Shown here piece after piece: positions 1-8,457 of a stretch of DNA of 64,000 nucleotides; within the stretch, counting starts at the first letter, position 1, and every line of letters begins with the position of its first letter. Position numbers and translations under genes: made by a program. The stretch is from JAEINY01 sp942490535 (GTDB taxonomy: Bacteria > Bacteroidota > Bacteroidia > Bacteroidales > Marinilabiliaceae), in the NCBI GenBank assembly GCA_942490535.1, contig CALNXQ010000002.1, forward strand, positions 248,001 to 312,000, written 5' to 3'. Below the pieces are notes generated by a model, which was given only the letters and a program-made list of their open reading frames with translations, did no database searches and had not been told where the DNA came from.

Positions 1-489
1 AATTTCTTCGGCTGTAGTAGCCCTGTGAATAGCCGGGTTAGCCGGATTATTGAACTGTTGCGGCACAAATGCTTTAGGAAAGGATTCGGCCAGCTCGTTG
101 GCTTTTTCGATGGCGCCTTTCATCCCTTTTTCAGCCGGTGTCAACACCAATTCAGCCCCAAACTTCACCAACAACTTACGTCGTTCAACACTCATGCTCT
201 CCGGCATGGTTAAGATAATCCGATAGCCTTTCACGGCTGCTACAAAAGCCAGCCCCACGCCCGTATTACCACTGGTTGGTTCGACAATTACGGTATCTTT
301 ATCCAACAAACCTTTCTGTTCGGCATCATCAATCATGGCAAAGGCAATGCGGTCTTTCACCGAGCTGGCCGGGTTGAAGTACTCCAATTTAGCCACTACT
401 TCAGCAGCAGCCCCTGCGGTTAAACGATTGACTTTTACTAAAGGTGTTTTACCAATTAACTCGGTGACATCATTTGCAATTCTACTCAT
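1..489 (-). CDS. cysK: Cysteine synthase A (O-acetylserine sulfhydrylase), C-terminal part outside the window
   Basis: PLP enzyme that makes L-cysteine from O-acetylserine and sulfide in the cytoplasm. The 163 visible residues begin with MSRIANDVTELIGKTPLVKV and carry the family's signature blocks: the PLP lysine in ASSVKDR (Lys45), the phosphate/substrate loop PTSGNTG (71-77) and the QFNNPANP...H block near residue 150. The frame is open to base 1, so the remaining half lies left of the window. The start is the only ATG before the conserved N-terminus. It lies 13 bp downstream of an Rrf2-family regulator gene and is almost certainly cotranscribed with it, an arrangement that recalls the CymR-CysK partnership of Firmicutes. 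Identification is firm; the choice of CysK over CysM rests on the sequence blocks alone. Confidence 0.93.
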   Translation of the reverse strand, partial: MSRIANDVTELIGKTPLVKVNRLTAGAAAEVVAKLEYFNPASSVKDRIAFAMIDDAEQKGLLDKDTVIVEPTSGNTGVGLAFVAAVKGYRIILTMPESMSVERRKLLVKFGAELVLTPAEKGMKGAIEKANELAESFPKAFVPQQFNNPANPAIHRATTAEEI

Positions 490-502
490 GGTCTTTGTGG
501 TT

Positions 503-922
503 TTATATGTAATACATTATTTGTTCGTTTTGCTCATCCAATAAAGCTTTGAGCTTATCTAATTTACAATCATTTAATAAGAGTTCATAGCTTCGTTTGG
601 CATCATTAAGGTACTTACCAACGGCTTTTTCAGCATTGGATCCGGTAACCGGTAGCTCTTTCTCGCTCTTATCATCCAATACCGAAACAATGTCGTAAAG
701 GGTTATTTCGGAAAGTGCTTTGGCCAAATAATATCCGCCACCAGCGCCGCGTTTCACATTCACAACCCCCCTTTTTCGAAGTGCCACCGCAATGGCTTCC
801 AGAAATTTGACCGGCAACTGCTCACGCTCGGCCACTTCTGCCACACCGATGTGTTCATCGTCTGCCAGCACCGATAAGGCCAACACGTATCTCAAACCAT
901 AATATACTTTCTTCGGAAACAT
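503..922 (-). CDS. Rrf2-family transcriptional regulator (CymR-like context)
   Basis: 139-residue DNA-binding regulator. Residues 1-60 form the winged helix-turn-helix and residues 59-68 (GAGGGYYLAK) are the Rrf2 wing hallmark. The protein has one cysteine (Cys119), so it lacks the three-cysteine iron-sulfur site of IscR/NsrR-type members; this fits the cluster-free CymR branch. It is the first gene of a two-gene unit with cysK, so the simplest inference is control of cysteine synthesis and of its own expression. The ATG at 922 follows GGAG closely (AATAGGAG then ATG). Upstream lies a near-consensus promoter with a short inverted repeat on its -33 element. Family assignment is certain; ligand and regulon are inferred. 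Confidence 0.9.
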   Translation of the reverse strand: MFPKKVYYGLRYVLALSVLADDEHIGVAEVAEREQLPVKFLEAIAVALRKRGVVNVKRGAGGGYYLAKALSEITLYDIVSVLDDKSEKELPVTGSNAEKAVGKYLNDAKRSYELLLNDCKLDKLKALLDEQNEQIMYYI

Positions 923-949
923 CTCCTATTGTTTTAGTATTTTCATATG

Positions 950-984
950 CAAATATGATTCAGTTTTTTACACTCACCAAGTGA
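950..984 (-). promoter_or_regulatory. Candidate promoter and operator of the Rrf2-cysK unit
   Basis: On the minus strand, CATATTTG (957-950) is one base off the Bacteroidota -7 box TAnnTTTG, and TTG (980-978) sits 20 bp upstream of it, as the -33 element should. The inverted repeat TCAC-CAA-GTGA (974-984) lies exactly on that -33 element, a position where a bound repressor would block transcription. Assignment as an Rrf2 operator is inference; the half-sites are only four bases. Confidence 0.45.
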
Positions 985-1036
985 AATACACAAATTTAAT
1001 CCCACTATTCTAATATCCATTAAGGCAAATCACAAA

Positions 1037-1060
1037 AAAAGAGGACTTTAGCCCTCTTTT
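1037..1060 (-). terminator. Intrinsic terminator after the outer-membrane protein gene
   Basis: AAAAGAGG pairs with CCTCTTTT around an eight-base loop. On the minus strand the stem is followed by a run of T. It lies 60 bp past the stop of the 1121-2284 gene and before the Rrf2 promoter. Confidence 0.75.
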
Positions 1061-1120
1061 ATTTTTGTAGAATTAAGGAGATCACACGCCTTATTAAAGC
1101 TATTCTTTTTATAGGACTTA

Positions 1121-2284
1121 CTAAAATGCTTCCCGAATTGTGAAATAAATGCCACTTTCACCATGATTAGACACCCCATAATCGATTCTGAAATTCAACC
1201 CTTCATCTGGCAACACTCTAAATCTCAGACCCGCTCCACCTACTACGTGCAAATCATTAAATAAACCCTCGCTTATAGTAGGAAATACTTTTCCGGTCCC
1301 CGCAAAAGCCACCGCCCCGATTCGCCACCACACATCCTGCCGCCACTCTGCTTGGGCAAACCAGGCATTTTCATCCAGGTACTTATGGGGATGCGGAATC
1401 CCTCTTAGCATGCGCTTTCCACCAATAAATGGCAATTTAAAAAAGGGCACATCCCCATTGGAATGACTGATATACCCCTGCAACCCAACAATGCTTTTAT
1501 CCCCTTTCAACGAAATGAATTTTCGAATATCCAGACTGGATAACTGAAACCGGTAGTCACTTCCCATCCAATCTTCGAACCACAAGGCCGAGGCCACCAC
1601 AAACCATCCCGAGGAAGGATACAACAGGTCATTACGCGTATCAAAAGCCAGGGTAGGGCCTAGTCCATTAGCCCAACCACCTCCATAACCGGGAATGGAA
1701 GGATTTAAAACATCGCCTTGAATGTCATTATTTTCAGCCTGATTAAAATCTGCCCGCAGCCCCATGAACACTTTTTCATTCCATCCTTTCAGGATATCTG
1801 CATGTAAGCTAAAGCGATTCAATTCATACTCCGAATAAGGTTCCTCCTTTTTCTGATTGCCCAATCCAAAGAATGTATCCGGGAGAAACAAGTATTGCAT
1901 GCGGGAGATAAAAAACCACTGCCGCCGTGTAAACACCACCGCATCCAACTGTACTTCATACATCCCTTTCGAAGACATCTGAAAGGCCGGTGCAATGGTC
2001 GTGGGCCGATGGTAACTGGAAGTGACAACCCCGGCGGGCTGAATCCGCCAAACCGGCATGATGCCAATCTCATAACCCGTACGTGGCGAATAACCCGCCA
2101 TGGGAAATACCGAAACGGTATGCCGATCCTTCTCCCAGGTGACCAGATCCAGCACTTCTTCGGCCAATCCGGCAGCCTGCTCCAATAAATTTTGATTCAA
2201 CGAATCAACCGGAGCCTGCCCAAAAGAAAGCACCGCCTTGAAAGACAGTGCTCCAACTAATATAATTTTAAAAAAGTACTTCAT
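1121..2284 (-). CDS. POTRA-less outer-membrane beta-barrel protein of the BamA/TamA (surface antigen D15) type
   Basis: 387 residues with an N-terminal signal peptide (hydrophobic core about 4-20, cut near FGQA) and a body of alternating aromatic/hydrophobic strands ending in Phe, the usual C-terminal barrel signal. Glycine-rich blocks such as GGKRMLRGIPHPHK (about 282-295) and the closing strand GIYFTIREAF resemble the Omp85/D15 barrel, whose RGY/RGF-like motif would correspond to MLRG. No POTRA repeats fit before the barrel, so it is a barrel-only member. Function is not predictable; lipid or protein handling at the outer membrane is possible. Its ATG overlaps the stop of the upstream trans-sulfuration gene (TGATG), so the two are translationally coupled. 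Confidence 0.78.
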   Translation of the reverse strand: MKYFFKIILVGALSFKAVLSFGQAPVDSLNQNLLEQAAGLAEEVLDLVTWEKDRHTVSVFPMAGYSPRTGYEIGIMPVWRIQPAGVVTSSYHRPTTIAPAFQMSSKGMYEVQLDAVVFTRRQWFFISRMQYLFLPDTFFGLGNQKKEEPYSEYELNRFSLHADILKGWNEKVFMGLRADFNQAENNDIQGDVLNPSIPGYGGGWANGLGPTLAFDTRNDLLYPSSGWFVVASALWFEDWMGSDYRFQLSSLDIRKFISLKGDKSIVGLQGYISHSNGDVPFFKLPFIGGKRMLRGIPHPHKYLDENAWFAQAEWRQDVWWRIGAVAFAGTGKVFPTISEGLFNDLHVVGGAGLRFRVLPDEGLNFRIDYGVSNHGESGIYFTIREAF

Positions 2285-3525
2285 CAGATATTTAAAGCTT
2301 CATCAAAGGCATCCATTAAATCATCCGCATCTTCAATACCTACCGATAAACGCATCAGCGTATCACGAATGCCCATAGCCTGTTTCTCTTCCTTTGAAAA
2401 TTCAGCATATATGGTAGATTCCGGATGAATAATAAGTGATTTATTATCATTTAAGTTGGTGGCCCTTCGGATGGTCGTCAAGCGATTGTAAAACGCATAA
2501 CAGGCCGCTTTGGAGACCAGATCAAAGGTCATGATCGCTCCGGGCTTGCCATTAAATTGACGCTGCGCCAACTCATACCCGGCATTACCAACCACGCCCG
2601 GATAATTAAAGGACACCACTGCAGGATTAGACTCGAAATAACCGCCCAAAATTTTACAATTCTGCACACAACGATCGACTCTTAAAGGCATGATATCCAA
2701 TCCCAGATTCATAAAATGAGCCGTATGAGCCGTCATGGTACCACCCAGATGACGAAATATCTCTTTACGGATACGGGCCACCAGGGCATCTTTCCCAAAT
2801 TTACCGGTCCAGGATTGCAAGGCCGGTAAGGATTCCCATTCAAAGGTACCATTATCCAGCACCACACCGCCAAAAGCAGCAGCTCCTCCTGAAATAAATT
2901 TAGTGGTTGACATCACCTCCACATCCACCCCAAACTTCTTTGAGTTGAATACATAAGGCGGCGTGACGGTACTGTCGCAAACCATCACCACCTTTTGAGA
3001 TTGTGCAACAGCTGACAATTGCACCAGGTCCACAATTTCCAGCTGCGGATTGGTAATGGATTCGAAGAAATAAACACGGGTCTTAGCATCCGTTTTACGC
3101 TTCACATCCTCCAGATCCGTCATATCAGCAAATCGCACTTCAATCCCCAGAGCCGGTAGCGTTTGTTTCAGCAACGCATAGGAATGCCCAAACAAATGAT
3201 TGGACGACACAATATTACCACCCTGCTCCACCAAACTCATTAACACATTGGAGATGGCGGCCATTCCCGATGACAGCGCAATGGCCGCATGGGCATCAGT
3301 CACTGCCAACATCTTCCGTTCAAAATATTCAACCGTTGGATTGGAGGTGCGCGAATAGGCGTGGGCAAATTTCTTCCCCTCAAACACCGATTCAATCTCT
3401 TCTGCACTCTCAAATTCATAGGCCACACCATCATAAACAGGCATGTGTAGTGCATTATATGCATCTTTCTTGGGATAGGACGCATTTAGCGAGCGGGTGA
3501 TAAACCCTTTCTGTTTCGTATTCAT
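2284..3525 (-). CDS. PLP-dependent trans-sulfuration enzyme (Cys/Met metabolism family)
   Basis: 413-residue member of the family that includes cystathionine gamma-synthase, methionine gamma-lyase and O-acetylhomoserine sulfhydrylase. The signatures are intact: YSRTSNPT (57-64), SSGMAAI (85-91), the cofactor Asp184 and the PLP lysine in STTKFISGG (Lys209). The exact reaction cannot be read from these motifs; O-acetylhomoserine sulfhydrylase or methionine gamma-lyase are the most likely. With cysK nearby the locus leans to sulfur amino-acid metabolism. A TAnnTTTG box lies 35 bp upstream of the ATG. The stop overlaps the start of the outer-membrane barrel gene. Confidence 0.9.
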   Translation of the reverse strand: MNTKQKGFITRSLNASYPKKDAYNALHMPVYDGVAYEFESAEEIESVFEGKKFAHAYSRTSNPTVEYFERKMLAVTDAHAAIALSSGMAAISNVLMSLVEQGGNIVSSNHLFGHSYALLKQTLPALGIEVRFADMTDLEDVKRKTDAKTRVYFFESITNPQLEIVDLVQLSAVAQSQKVVMVCDSTVTPPYVFNSKKFGVDVEVMSTTKFISGGAAAFGGVVLDNGTFEWESLPALQSWTGKFGKDALVARIRKEIFRHLGGTMTAHTAHFMNLGLDIMPLRVDRCVQNCKILGGYFESNPAVVSFNYPGVVGNAGYELAQRQFNGKPGAIMTFDLVSKAACYAFYNRLTTIRRATNLNDNKSLIIHPESTIYAEFSKEEKQAMGIRDTLMRLSVGIEDADDLMDAFDEALNI

Positions 3526-3560
3526 TCGTGTATTGGTTTTGGTACGTTTTACTTGAGAGC

Positions 3561-3568
3561 CAAAAGTA
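3561..3568 (-). promoter_or_regulatory. -7 promoter box of the trans-sulfuration gene
   Basis: Minus strand TACTTTTG is a perfect TAnnTTTG, 35 bp from the ATG at 3525. No TTG stands at the right distance for a -33 element, so only half of the promoter is supported. Confidence 0.4.
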
Positions 3569-3636
3569 ATATTTAATCACCGTTTTAGCCCTCTCCACCC
3601 CTAACAAAAAAAACACCAACACCAGTCACAAAACGA

Positions 3637-4080
3637 TCAACGTAAAGCTTTCACCTCTTCAGGAGTAATAGCACCTGCTGAATTTCCAAAACCGGATCGC
3701 AGGTAATTTAGAACATCCGCAATATCTTTATCTGACAAATTTCGATAACTGGCCATGATACCATTGTAGGTTTCACCATTGACGGTAATTTCACCCGACA
3801 GACCATTCAATACAATGCCGATCAATTCCGTTTTTTCACCCGAGATTACTTTATTCTTCGCCAACGGCGGATACATGCCCGGTATTCCCCCGGCATCCCG
3901 TTGATGACATGACATACAATGGCGCTTGTACATGATTTCGCCAGACTGAGCCACAACCTGATCAACAGACTCAATCGATTTTTCAGACTTCTTACCCTTG
4001 CCGGATGAGCCACAACTCATCAACATCGAAAAGGAAATAAATACCAACAGGGCCATTTTAAACACAAAAAAATGCTTCAT
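3637..4080 (-). CDS. Lipoprotein cytochrome c (single haem, class I)
   Basis: 147 residues. Residues 1-22 are a hydrophobic signal ending in the lipobox LMSC (Cys23), so the protein is a lipid-anchored periplasmic or outer-membrane electron carrier. One haem site CMSCH (55-59) is followed by the PPL block and an axial-ligand candidate Met109 in IMASY, the usual layout of class I cytochromes of the c551/CBB3-III type. The linker 24-40 is lysine/serine rich. No oxidase or dehydrogenase gene is next to it, so the redox partner is unknown. Confidence 0.88.
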   Translation of the reverse strand: MKHFFVFKMALLVFISFSMLMSCGSSGKGKKSEKSIESVDQVVAQSGEIMYKRHCMSCHQRDAGGIPGMYPPLAKNKVISGEKTELIGIVLNGLSGEITVNGETYNGIMASYRNLSDKDIADVLNYLRSGFGNSAGAITPEEVKALR

Positions 4081-4176
4081 AAGACGGTTTAAAGATTACA
4101 ATCCAGTTTAACCTGGAATGATTAATCAACAAAAAAGTCCACCAGTGGTTCAGAATTCAATTCCAACAACCCCGCC

Positions 4177-4650
4177 TCATAACGCGACACTGCTAATAAT
4201 CTCTTCACTCTCGCGCCCCGCTTTATCCATTGCTTTTTTAATCACACCTCCAAATACACCCCCCATTCTGACACTGTTCATCCGACTCACATACACCTGA
4301 CCATCACTCTTTTCGTAAACTGAAATCCGACAGGGCATCATCGTAGAAGCGATCCGTTCATCATCCCGCGACAAAACCATGTAGGCATAATCAGGCTTAC
4401 AAACTTCCATTACCTTCACCTTCCGAACCTCAAAATTAAAATTCATCATGGTAGCCTGCAAATCATGAACATGTGGTGTTTTCCAGCCTTTCTGATCAAT
4501 ACTTAGCTGCAGTTGTTTCAAAGTTTGTACAAAATCGTACCGACTGCGACTCTCCCGAATCATCAACCTGGGCGCCATCTTATAAATAACGTAAGCTATT
4601 AATGATGCTCCCAACACCAATCCGATGGCTAAAAAATAAAAGCGTTCCAT
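4177..4650 (-). CDS. DUF302 family membrane-anchored protein
   Basis: 157 residues: one N-terminal membrane helix (about 5-25) followed by a DUF302-type domain with the block VCKPDYAYMVLS (about 83-94), the MPCRISVYEK strand (about 105-114) and a segment ending in GRESEEIISSV. The family has no established biochemical role. It lies 96 bp upstream of the cytochrome c gene on the same strand, so the two may be cotranscribed. Family call is from recognisable sequence blocks; no function is proposed. Confidence 0.75.
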   Translation of the reverse strand: MERFYFLAIGLVLGASLIAYVIYKMAPRLMIRESRSRYDFVQTLKQLQLSIDQKGWKTPHVHDLQATMMNFNFEVRKVKVMEVCKPDYAYMVLSRDDERIASTMMPCRISVYEKSDGQVYVSRMNSVRMGGVFGGVIKKAMDKAGRESEEIISSVAL

Positions 4651-4815
4651 ATTTCAATTTTTTGAATTCAATCCTTTAACAACTCAATCCCAATCAATGT
4701 TTTTACATCACTCTATCTTTCAATCCCATAGACACACTTGCATTTATTCCTTACTTAATCGATATTGCACCAATGGTTTTTTACCGAAAAATCGTACGGT
4801 CTTTTCGTTTTTTTC

Positions 4816-4823
4816 TAATTTTG
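4816..4823 (+). promoter_or_regulatory. -7 promoter box of the pRiA4b-like/miaA/Nudix unit
   Basis: TAATTTTG fits TAnnTTTG and lies 36 bp before the ATG at 4860. No TTG at the expected -33 distance was found, so support is partial. Confidence 0.35.
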
Positions 4824-4859
4824 TCGGCCATTGCCAAAACATTTTAAAGCACAACTCAA

Positions 4860-5402
4860 ATGATTGTCTATTTAAGATTATTATCAATTGAAGCGGATGA
4901 TTTTGTGAAAGAGATAGCGATTGATGATAATCAAACGTTTGCAGATCTTCATAATTTCCTGCAAGAACTACTAACCTATGACGCGACCCAGATGGCTTCG
5001 TTTTTCATGACCGATCAGGATTGGAACAAGGAACAAGAGATCACCCTTTTCGATATGACCGATGGCGAAACAGAAAACCTATTGGTCATGAACGACACAA
5101 AAATAGCACAACTCATTACTGAAACCGGACAACGCTTAATATATGTTTTCGACTTATTTTCGGAACGCGCTTTCTTCATTGAAACCATTCAGATAGCAGA
5201 AGGCACCTTAGCCAAACCCAACTGTTATAAAAACCAAGGCGAGGCTCCGGAACAAATCATGATTGGGGCCATTTCAGATGATTTAACGATGGAAGAGCCG
5301 GATTTTGACGAGAGCTTGCTGGACGATTTCGACTGCCCCATTGATTTTGACGATTACAATGACGAGCCATTTGATGCAGATGAATTTCCTGACCATTATT
5401 AA
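4860..5402 (+). CDS. Plasmid pRiA4b ORF-3-like protein
   Basis: 180 residues. Residues 1-70 show the pRiA4b ORF-3 pattern (LRLLSI..., a long helix TFADLHNFLQELLTY, then a strand pair around FFMTDQDW), and the C-terminal quarter is very acidic (Asp/Glu about every second residue). The family is often annotated as an IS1096 passenger, but here nothing suggests a transposon. The stop is 17 bp before miaA, on the same strand and with the same codon style, so it is likely cotranscribed with it. Molecular role unknown. Confidence 0.8.
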   Translation: MIVYLRLLSIEADDFVKEIAIDDNQTFADLHNFLQELLTYDATQMASFFMTDQDWNKEQEITLFDMTDGETENLLVMNDTKIAQLITETGQRLIYVFDLFSERAFFIETIQIAEGTLAKPNCYKNQGEAPEQIMIGAISDDLTMEEPDFDESLLDDFDCPIDFDDYNDEPFDADEFPDHY

Positions 5403-5419
5403 TTAAGTAAGTATAATTC

Positions 5420-6328
5420 ATGGCAAACACTTTGCTGGTATTGATCGGGCCCACAGGCATCGGCAAAACAGACCTCAGCCTAAACCTGGCCCGACAGTTA
5501 AACACCGTTATCATATCATCGGACAGTCGCCAAATCTACAAGGAGCTGAAAATTGGAACGGCAGCCCCCACCACAGAGCAGTTACAAGCGGTTCAGCATT
5601 ACATGGTGGGAACTCATTCCATCACCGACTATTATAACGCCTATGAATTTGAGCAGGACGTCTTAAAACTACTTGACACTCTTTTTTTATCCCACAAAGA
5701 AGTGGTGATGACAGGCGGCTCCATGATGTATGTGGATGCGGTTTGCAAAGGCATTGATGATTTACCGACCATTGATCCGGAATTGCGCCGTGAAGTGATG
5801 GAGACATACGAAAAAGAAGGGCTGGATGCCATCCGCAGACAACTCAAATTACTGGATCCGATTTTCTATGAGCAAGTGGATTTGAAAAATCACAAGCGCG
5901 TTATACACGCCGTAGAGGTCTGTCTGATGACCGGACAACCTTACAGCTCATTGCGCACCAACAGCGCCCGGAAAAGACCCTTCAATATCCTAAAGATTGG
6001 CCTTGACATGGATCGTACCGAGCTATACGATCGCATCAACCAGCGTGTGAATATCATGGTTGAAGAAGGCTTGTTCGATGAAGCCCGGGCGTTTTATGAG
6101 CACAAATCACTGAATGCCCTTAACACAGTTGGCTACAAAGAGATTTACGGACATTTGGATGGCGAATACGATGCCGAAACAGCCATTGATTTAATCAAAC
6201 GCAATTCGCGCAGGTACGCCAAACGCCAACTCTCCTGGTTCAGGCGCGACAAAGAAATTAATTGGTTTCACCCCGGTCAGGCGGAAGAAATTTCAAAATT
6301 TGTAGAATCGAGTTTAAGAAACACGTAA
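5420..6328 (+). CDS. miaA: tRNA dimethylallyltransferase
   Basis: 302 residues, the normal MiaA length. It prenylates N6 of adenosine-37 in tRNAs that read codons beginning with U, using dimethylallyl diphosphate. Visible motifs are the P-loop GPTGIGKT (10-17), the DSRQIYKELKIGTA block (about 35-48), TGGSMMYVDA (about 98-107) and the C-terminal NTVGYKEI and RRYAKRQLSWFR blocks (about 235-242 and 266-277). The last contacts the tRNA. Second gene of a three-gene row, 17 bp after the pRiA4b-like gene and 7 bp before the Nudix gene. Confidence 0.96.
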   Translation: MANTLLVLIGPTGIGKTDLSLNLARQLNTVIISSDSRQIYKELKIGTAAPTTEQLQAVQHYMVGTHSITDYYNAYEFEQDVLKLLDTLFLSHKEVVMTGGSMMYVDAVCKGIDDLPTIDPELRREVMETYEKEGLDAIRRQLKLLDPIFYEQVDLKNHKRVIHAVEVCLMTGQPYSSLRTNSARKRPFNILKIGLDMDRTELYDRINQRVNIMVEEGLFDEARAFYEHKSLNALNTVGYKEIYGHLDGEYDAETAIDLIKRNSRRYAKRQLSWFRRDKEINWFHPGQAEEISKFVESSLRNT

Positions 6329-6335
6329 TCCACTT

Positions 6336-6800
6336 ATGAAATCAGAAGGCAAATTTAACATTCGGGTATATGGTTTACTGATTAACACTAAAAATGAGAT
6401 TCTTCTTTCCGATGAATACGTACTGTCCACATACATGACCAAATTCCCCGGAGGGGGACTGAAATATGGCGAAGGCACCTTGGATGGTTTAAAACGGGAA
6501 TTCAGAGAAGAGCTAAACATCGACATTTCCATTGAAAGTCATTTCTACACTACCGACTTTTTCCAACCCACTCTTTTTTTCGAAAACACTCAGCTTATCA
6601 GCATTTATTATCTGGTATCATCCCTGGAAGTATCGAAAATCATCACCTCCGACATACCTTTTAACTTCACTAAAAAAGAAGGCAATCAGGCCTTTCGATG
6701 GGAATCCATCACTAAAATAAACACCGACGAAGTCACCTTTCCCATCGATAAAATAGTAATCACCAAATTAAAGGCCCAATTTACTTCACCGCTTCAATAA
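6336..6800 (+). CDS. Nudix hydrolase
   Basis: 154 residues. The Nudix box spans residues 40-62 with Gly40, Glu46 and the metal-binding REFREEL core (54-60); the usual final glycine is replaced by Asn61, a tolerated change. It would hydrolyse a nucleoside diphosphate linked to another moiety; the substrate cannot be read from sequence. The start ATG lies 7 bp after the miaA stop. Its 3' end overlaps the convergent methyltransferase gene by 20 bp. Confidence 0.88.
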   Translation: MKSEGKFNIRVYGLLINTKNEILLSDEYVLSTYMTKFPGGGLKYGEGTLDGLKREFREELNIDISIESHFYTTDFFQPTLFFENTQLISIYYLVSSLEVSKIITSDIPFNFTKKEGNQAFRWESITKINTDEVTFPIDKIVITKLKAQFTSPLQ

Positions 6801-7506
6801 CCAAATGAAAACTCTGCTCTGTCCATTCAGATTGATCAAAACCTCCAAAACATTGAATCTTTGAGAAGTTGCCGTTCATCAATGCCATCAACGCACTTTT
6901 TCGCAATGGCATTAAAGGAATTGTCTCATGTAACTCCTCCTTATCCGCTTTAGAGATCAATTGAGTAGAAAAATCAATTAAGCCATCCGGCCGATGGATG
7001 TAATCACGGATAAAAGAATAATCAGGCGTTTCAATAGTTGGAAGATGATCTACCTGATTTTGAATGATACGATCGTAATTAATAATCTGCATCAAAAAAC
7101 GACCACCGGTCTTCAAACGCTTCGATACGGCTTCCAACACCTCGGCCACCTGGTGCTCATCCCCCAAATGAACCAAAGTATTCCCAAAACAAAGAATGGC
7201 ATCAAATAAGGCCGGTTTATACATGGACTCCAATGCCAGCATATCCCCTTGACGAAACCTCAGATTAAGTGCCTGAGGTCGTTTCTCCTCCGCTTTGGCG
7301 ATCATCATCGAATCAAAATCAAACGCATCCACACAGGCACTGCGACGGGCCAGTTGAATGGCCAAAGATCCCGTACCGCATCCCATGTCCAGAATACGTT
7401 TACCAACCAGATTTCCGCCCCACTTTTCTCCTACTAAATCCAGCTGTTTGGAATTAAATGGAAAAAGTTGATCATAGGCTTCTACAATGCGATTATAAAA
7501 TGTCAT
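6781..7506 (-). CDS. Class I SAM-dependent methyltransferase
   Basis: 241 residues with a Rossmann SAM-binding core: motif I LDMGCGTGS (39-47), the acidic ribose-binding end of strand 2 near VDAFDFD (about 59-65) and motif IV-like DAILCFGNTLVHLGD (about 102-116). This is the Methyltransf_25/11 fold; the acceptor is unknown. Its ATG overlaps the TAA of the upstream glycosyltransferase (TAATG), so it is translationally coupled as the last gene of the DUF4199-GT2-methyltransferase operon. Confidence 0.87.
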   Translation of the reverse strand: MTFYNRIVEAYDQLFPFNSKQLDLVGEKWGGNLVGKRILDMGCGTGSLAIQLARRSACVDAFDFDSMMIAKAEEKRPQALNLRFRQGDMLALESMYKPALFDAILCFGNTLVHLGDEHQVAEVLEAVSKRLKTGGRFLMQIINYDRIIQNQVDHLPTIETPDYSFIRDYIHRPDGLIDFSTQLISKADKEELHETIPLMPLRKSALMALMNGNFSKIQCFGGFDQSEWTEQSFHLVIEAVK

Positions 7507-8456
7507 TAGTCAATCTTTTCTGCAATTTGATAAGCATTGCGTTCCGCTGAATTGCGGGACACCAACTCGGCCAGAAAACCGGCCAAAAATAACTGTGTTC
7601 CAATTACCATACTGGTTAGCGCAATGTAAAAATAAGGACTATCCGTCACTAACTGAGCTGACACATGGTGATAGACGTACCACAATTTTTTAATCCCCAA
7701 ATAGAGTGCCGAAAAGAAACCAACCATGAACATTAAAGTTCCCAAAGATCCAAACAAGTGCATGGGTCGCTTCCCGAACTTGGAGATAAACGTCACAGAC
7801 ATAAGATCGAGAAAACCTTTTATGGTGCGCTCAATGCCAAATTTAGAAACCCCGTATTTGCGCTCCTGGTGCTGAACGATTTTTTCCCCAATGCGCCCAA
7901 ATCCAGCCTGTTTGGCAATCAATGGGATGTAACGGTGCATTTCACCATACACCTCCACATTTTTTATCACCTTATTGCGATACGCCTTCAACCCACAATT
8001 GAAATCATGTAGTTTAATACCCGAGACCAAGCGGACAGTCCGATTAAATAACTTACTGGGCAAGGTTTTTCCAATTGGATCGTACCGTTTCTTCTTCCAT
8101 CCACTCACCAAATCATACCCGTCTTCACGAATCATCCGCATCAGGTACGGAATTTCTTCCGGACTATCCTGTAGATCAGCATCCATCGTAATCACCACAT
8201 CTCCCTGAGCCACTTGAAAACCGCAATGCAAGCCAGCTGATTTGCCATAATTGCGACGGAATCGCAACCCTTTCACTTCCGGGTTTTCAGCTTTCAGATT
8301 TTGAATGACCTGCCAGGACGCATCCGAACTACCATCATCCACAAAAATAACTTCATAGACATAACCCAGCGGGTCAATGACCTGTCTAATCCATTTTAAT
8401 AATTCACCTATTGACTCCTCTTCGTTGTATAACGGTACTATGATCGATAAATCCAT
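7506..8456 (-). CDS. Family 2 glycosyltransferase, DPM1/GtrB-like, with C-terminal membrane helices
   Basis: 316 residues from the ATG at 8456. The GT-A catalytic domain has VPLYNEEES (7-15), VDDGSSD (39-45) and the DxD metal site at Asp92/Asp94 followed by LQDSPEEIPYL, the pattern of polyprenyl-phosphate glycosyltransferases that load a sugar from NDP-sugar onto a lipid phosphate. Two hydrophobic segments (about 225-250 and 268-295) anchor it. An in-frame TTG 24 bp upstream would lie inside the DUF4199 gene; the ATG, one base after that gene's stop, is preferred. DUF4199 followed by such a GT2 is a recurrent Bacteroidota pair. Confidence 0.9.
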   Translation of the reverse strand: MDLSIIVPLYNEEESIGELLKWIRQVIDPLGYVYEVIFVDDGSSDASWQVIQNLKAENPEVKGLRFRRNYGKSAGLHCGFQVAQGDVVITMDADLQDSPEEIPYLMRMIREDGYDLVSGWKKKRYDPIGKTLPSKLFNRTVRLVSGIKLHDFNCGLKAYRNKVIKNVEVYGEMHRYIPLIAKQAGFGRIGEKIVQHQERKYGVSKFGIERTIKGFLDLMSVTFISKFGKRPMHLFGSLGTLMFMVGFFSALYLGIKKLWYVYHHVSAQLVTDSPYFYIALTSMVIGTQLFLAGFLAELVSRNSAERNAYQIAEKID

Positions 8457-8457
8457 A

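Noticed and set aside
6781..6800. Frameshift or assembly error at the overlapping ends of the Nudix and methyltransferase genes
   Set aside because: Both proteins have complete, sensible C-termini; a 20 bp convergent overlap is unremarkable.
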